Positions 5,093-5,315 of a stretch of 5,315 nucleotides of DNA are shown piece after piece. The notes under the pieces were generated by a model, which was given only the letters and a program-made list of their open reading frames with translations, ran no database searches and was not told the origin of the DNA. Source of the DNA: Vulcanococcus sp. SFB_649D_100_25. Its GTDB lineage: Bacteria; Cyanobacteriota; Cyanobacteriia; PCC-6307; Cyanobiaceae. The translations under genes and the position numbers were made by a program. The stretch's first letter is position 1. Every line of letters starts with the position of its first letter. Location: contig JAURGL010000112.1 of NCBI GenBank assembly GCA_030833825.1, forward strand, positions 1-5,315. Direction: 5' to 3'.

Positions 5093-5315
5093 ATGAAACT
5101 GTTCCAGAAGCTTCTTCTGGCACCTGCTGCCCTGGGCCTGATGGCTCCTGTGGCTGCATCTGCCGCTGATCTCAACATCGCTGGCGTGAGCCAGTACGGC
5201 TCTGAGGAGCAGGTGACTTCGATCACCCAGTTCTCCGACGTGAAGCCCACCGACTGGGCTTATCAGGCTCTGAGCAACCTGATCGAGCGCTACGGCTGCG
5301 TAGCCGGCTACCCCA
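5093..5315 (+). CDS. Iron uptake-type porin with SLH domain, N-terminal part
   Basis: The first 74 codons are present and the gene runs off the right edge. Residues 1-24 form a typical Sec signal peptide: basic start MKLFQK, hydrophobic core, and an ASA cleavage site before ADLNIA. After a short linker an SLH domain begins at about residue 47 (FSDVKPTDWAYQALSNLIER, then YGCVAGYP). In cyanobacterial outer-membrane porins this domain lies in the periplasm and binds the cell wall, and it is followed by a long beta-barrel not included here. Such porins pass small solutes and have been linked to inorganic iron uptake. Full proteins are usually around 500 residues, so about 15 percent is visible. 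Codon use favours common codons, as expected for an abundant protein. Confidence 0.92.
   Translation, partial: MKLFQKLLLAPAALGLMAPVAASAADLNIAGVSQYGSEEQVTSITQFSDVKPTDWAYQALSNLIERYGCVAGYP

Noticed and set aside
5026..5250. N-terminal extension of the small minus-strand gene up to 5250, including an LLAC lipobox-like string
   Set aside because: It would overlap the well-supported porin signal peptide on the other strand, codon use is poor, and no hydrophobic stretch precedes the cysteine.

Overview
The window most likely comes from a picocyanobacterium of the Synechococcus/Cyanobium group. The supporting evidence is a porin N-terminus with a signal peptide followed by an SLH segment, a cyanobacterial-type rubrerythrin, a type III glutamine synthetase (GlnN) N-terminus, GC-rich codon use ending mostly in G or C, and two copies of the cyanobacterial HIP1 palindrome GCGATCGC. 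This assignment rests on recognising protein families, not on a database search.

Layout. From 3905 down to the left edge every convincing gene lies on the minus strand. In transcription order these are a type II-like sulfide:quinone oxidoreductase (SQR), an NADPH-dependent FMN reductase-family flavoprotein, a pirin-family cupin protein, two small paralogous proteins of unknown function, a four-helix membrane protein, and the first part of glnN. The first three genes are joined by 4-base stop/start overlaps (GTGA and ATGA) and almost certainly form one translationally coupled operon. The small genes follow closely and may belong to the same transcript.

A divergent 146-base spacer (3906-4051) separates sqr from a plus-strand rubrerythrin gene with a forced GTG start. 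Rubrerythrin converges, 14 bases apart, with a short minus-strand gene of unknown function (4765-5025). That gene is in turn divergent from an iron-uptake-type porin gene that runs off the right edge.

Functional reading. SQR oxidises sulfide and passes electrons to the quinone pool. The flavoprotein and pirin are redox- and metal-dependent enzymes, and rubrerythrin is a di-iron peroxidase. Together the core (1481-4750) looks like a sulfide/redox stress cluster. The co-function is inferred from gene order.

The oddest part of the window is its left end. The glnN reading matches the type III glutamine synthetase family only from 336 down to about 127. Beyond that it stays open but no longer resembles GlnN, which suggests a chimeric or rearranged junction. 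I see no RNA gene, CRISPR array or insertion sequence, and no clearly new multi-gene system.
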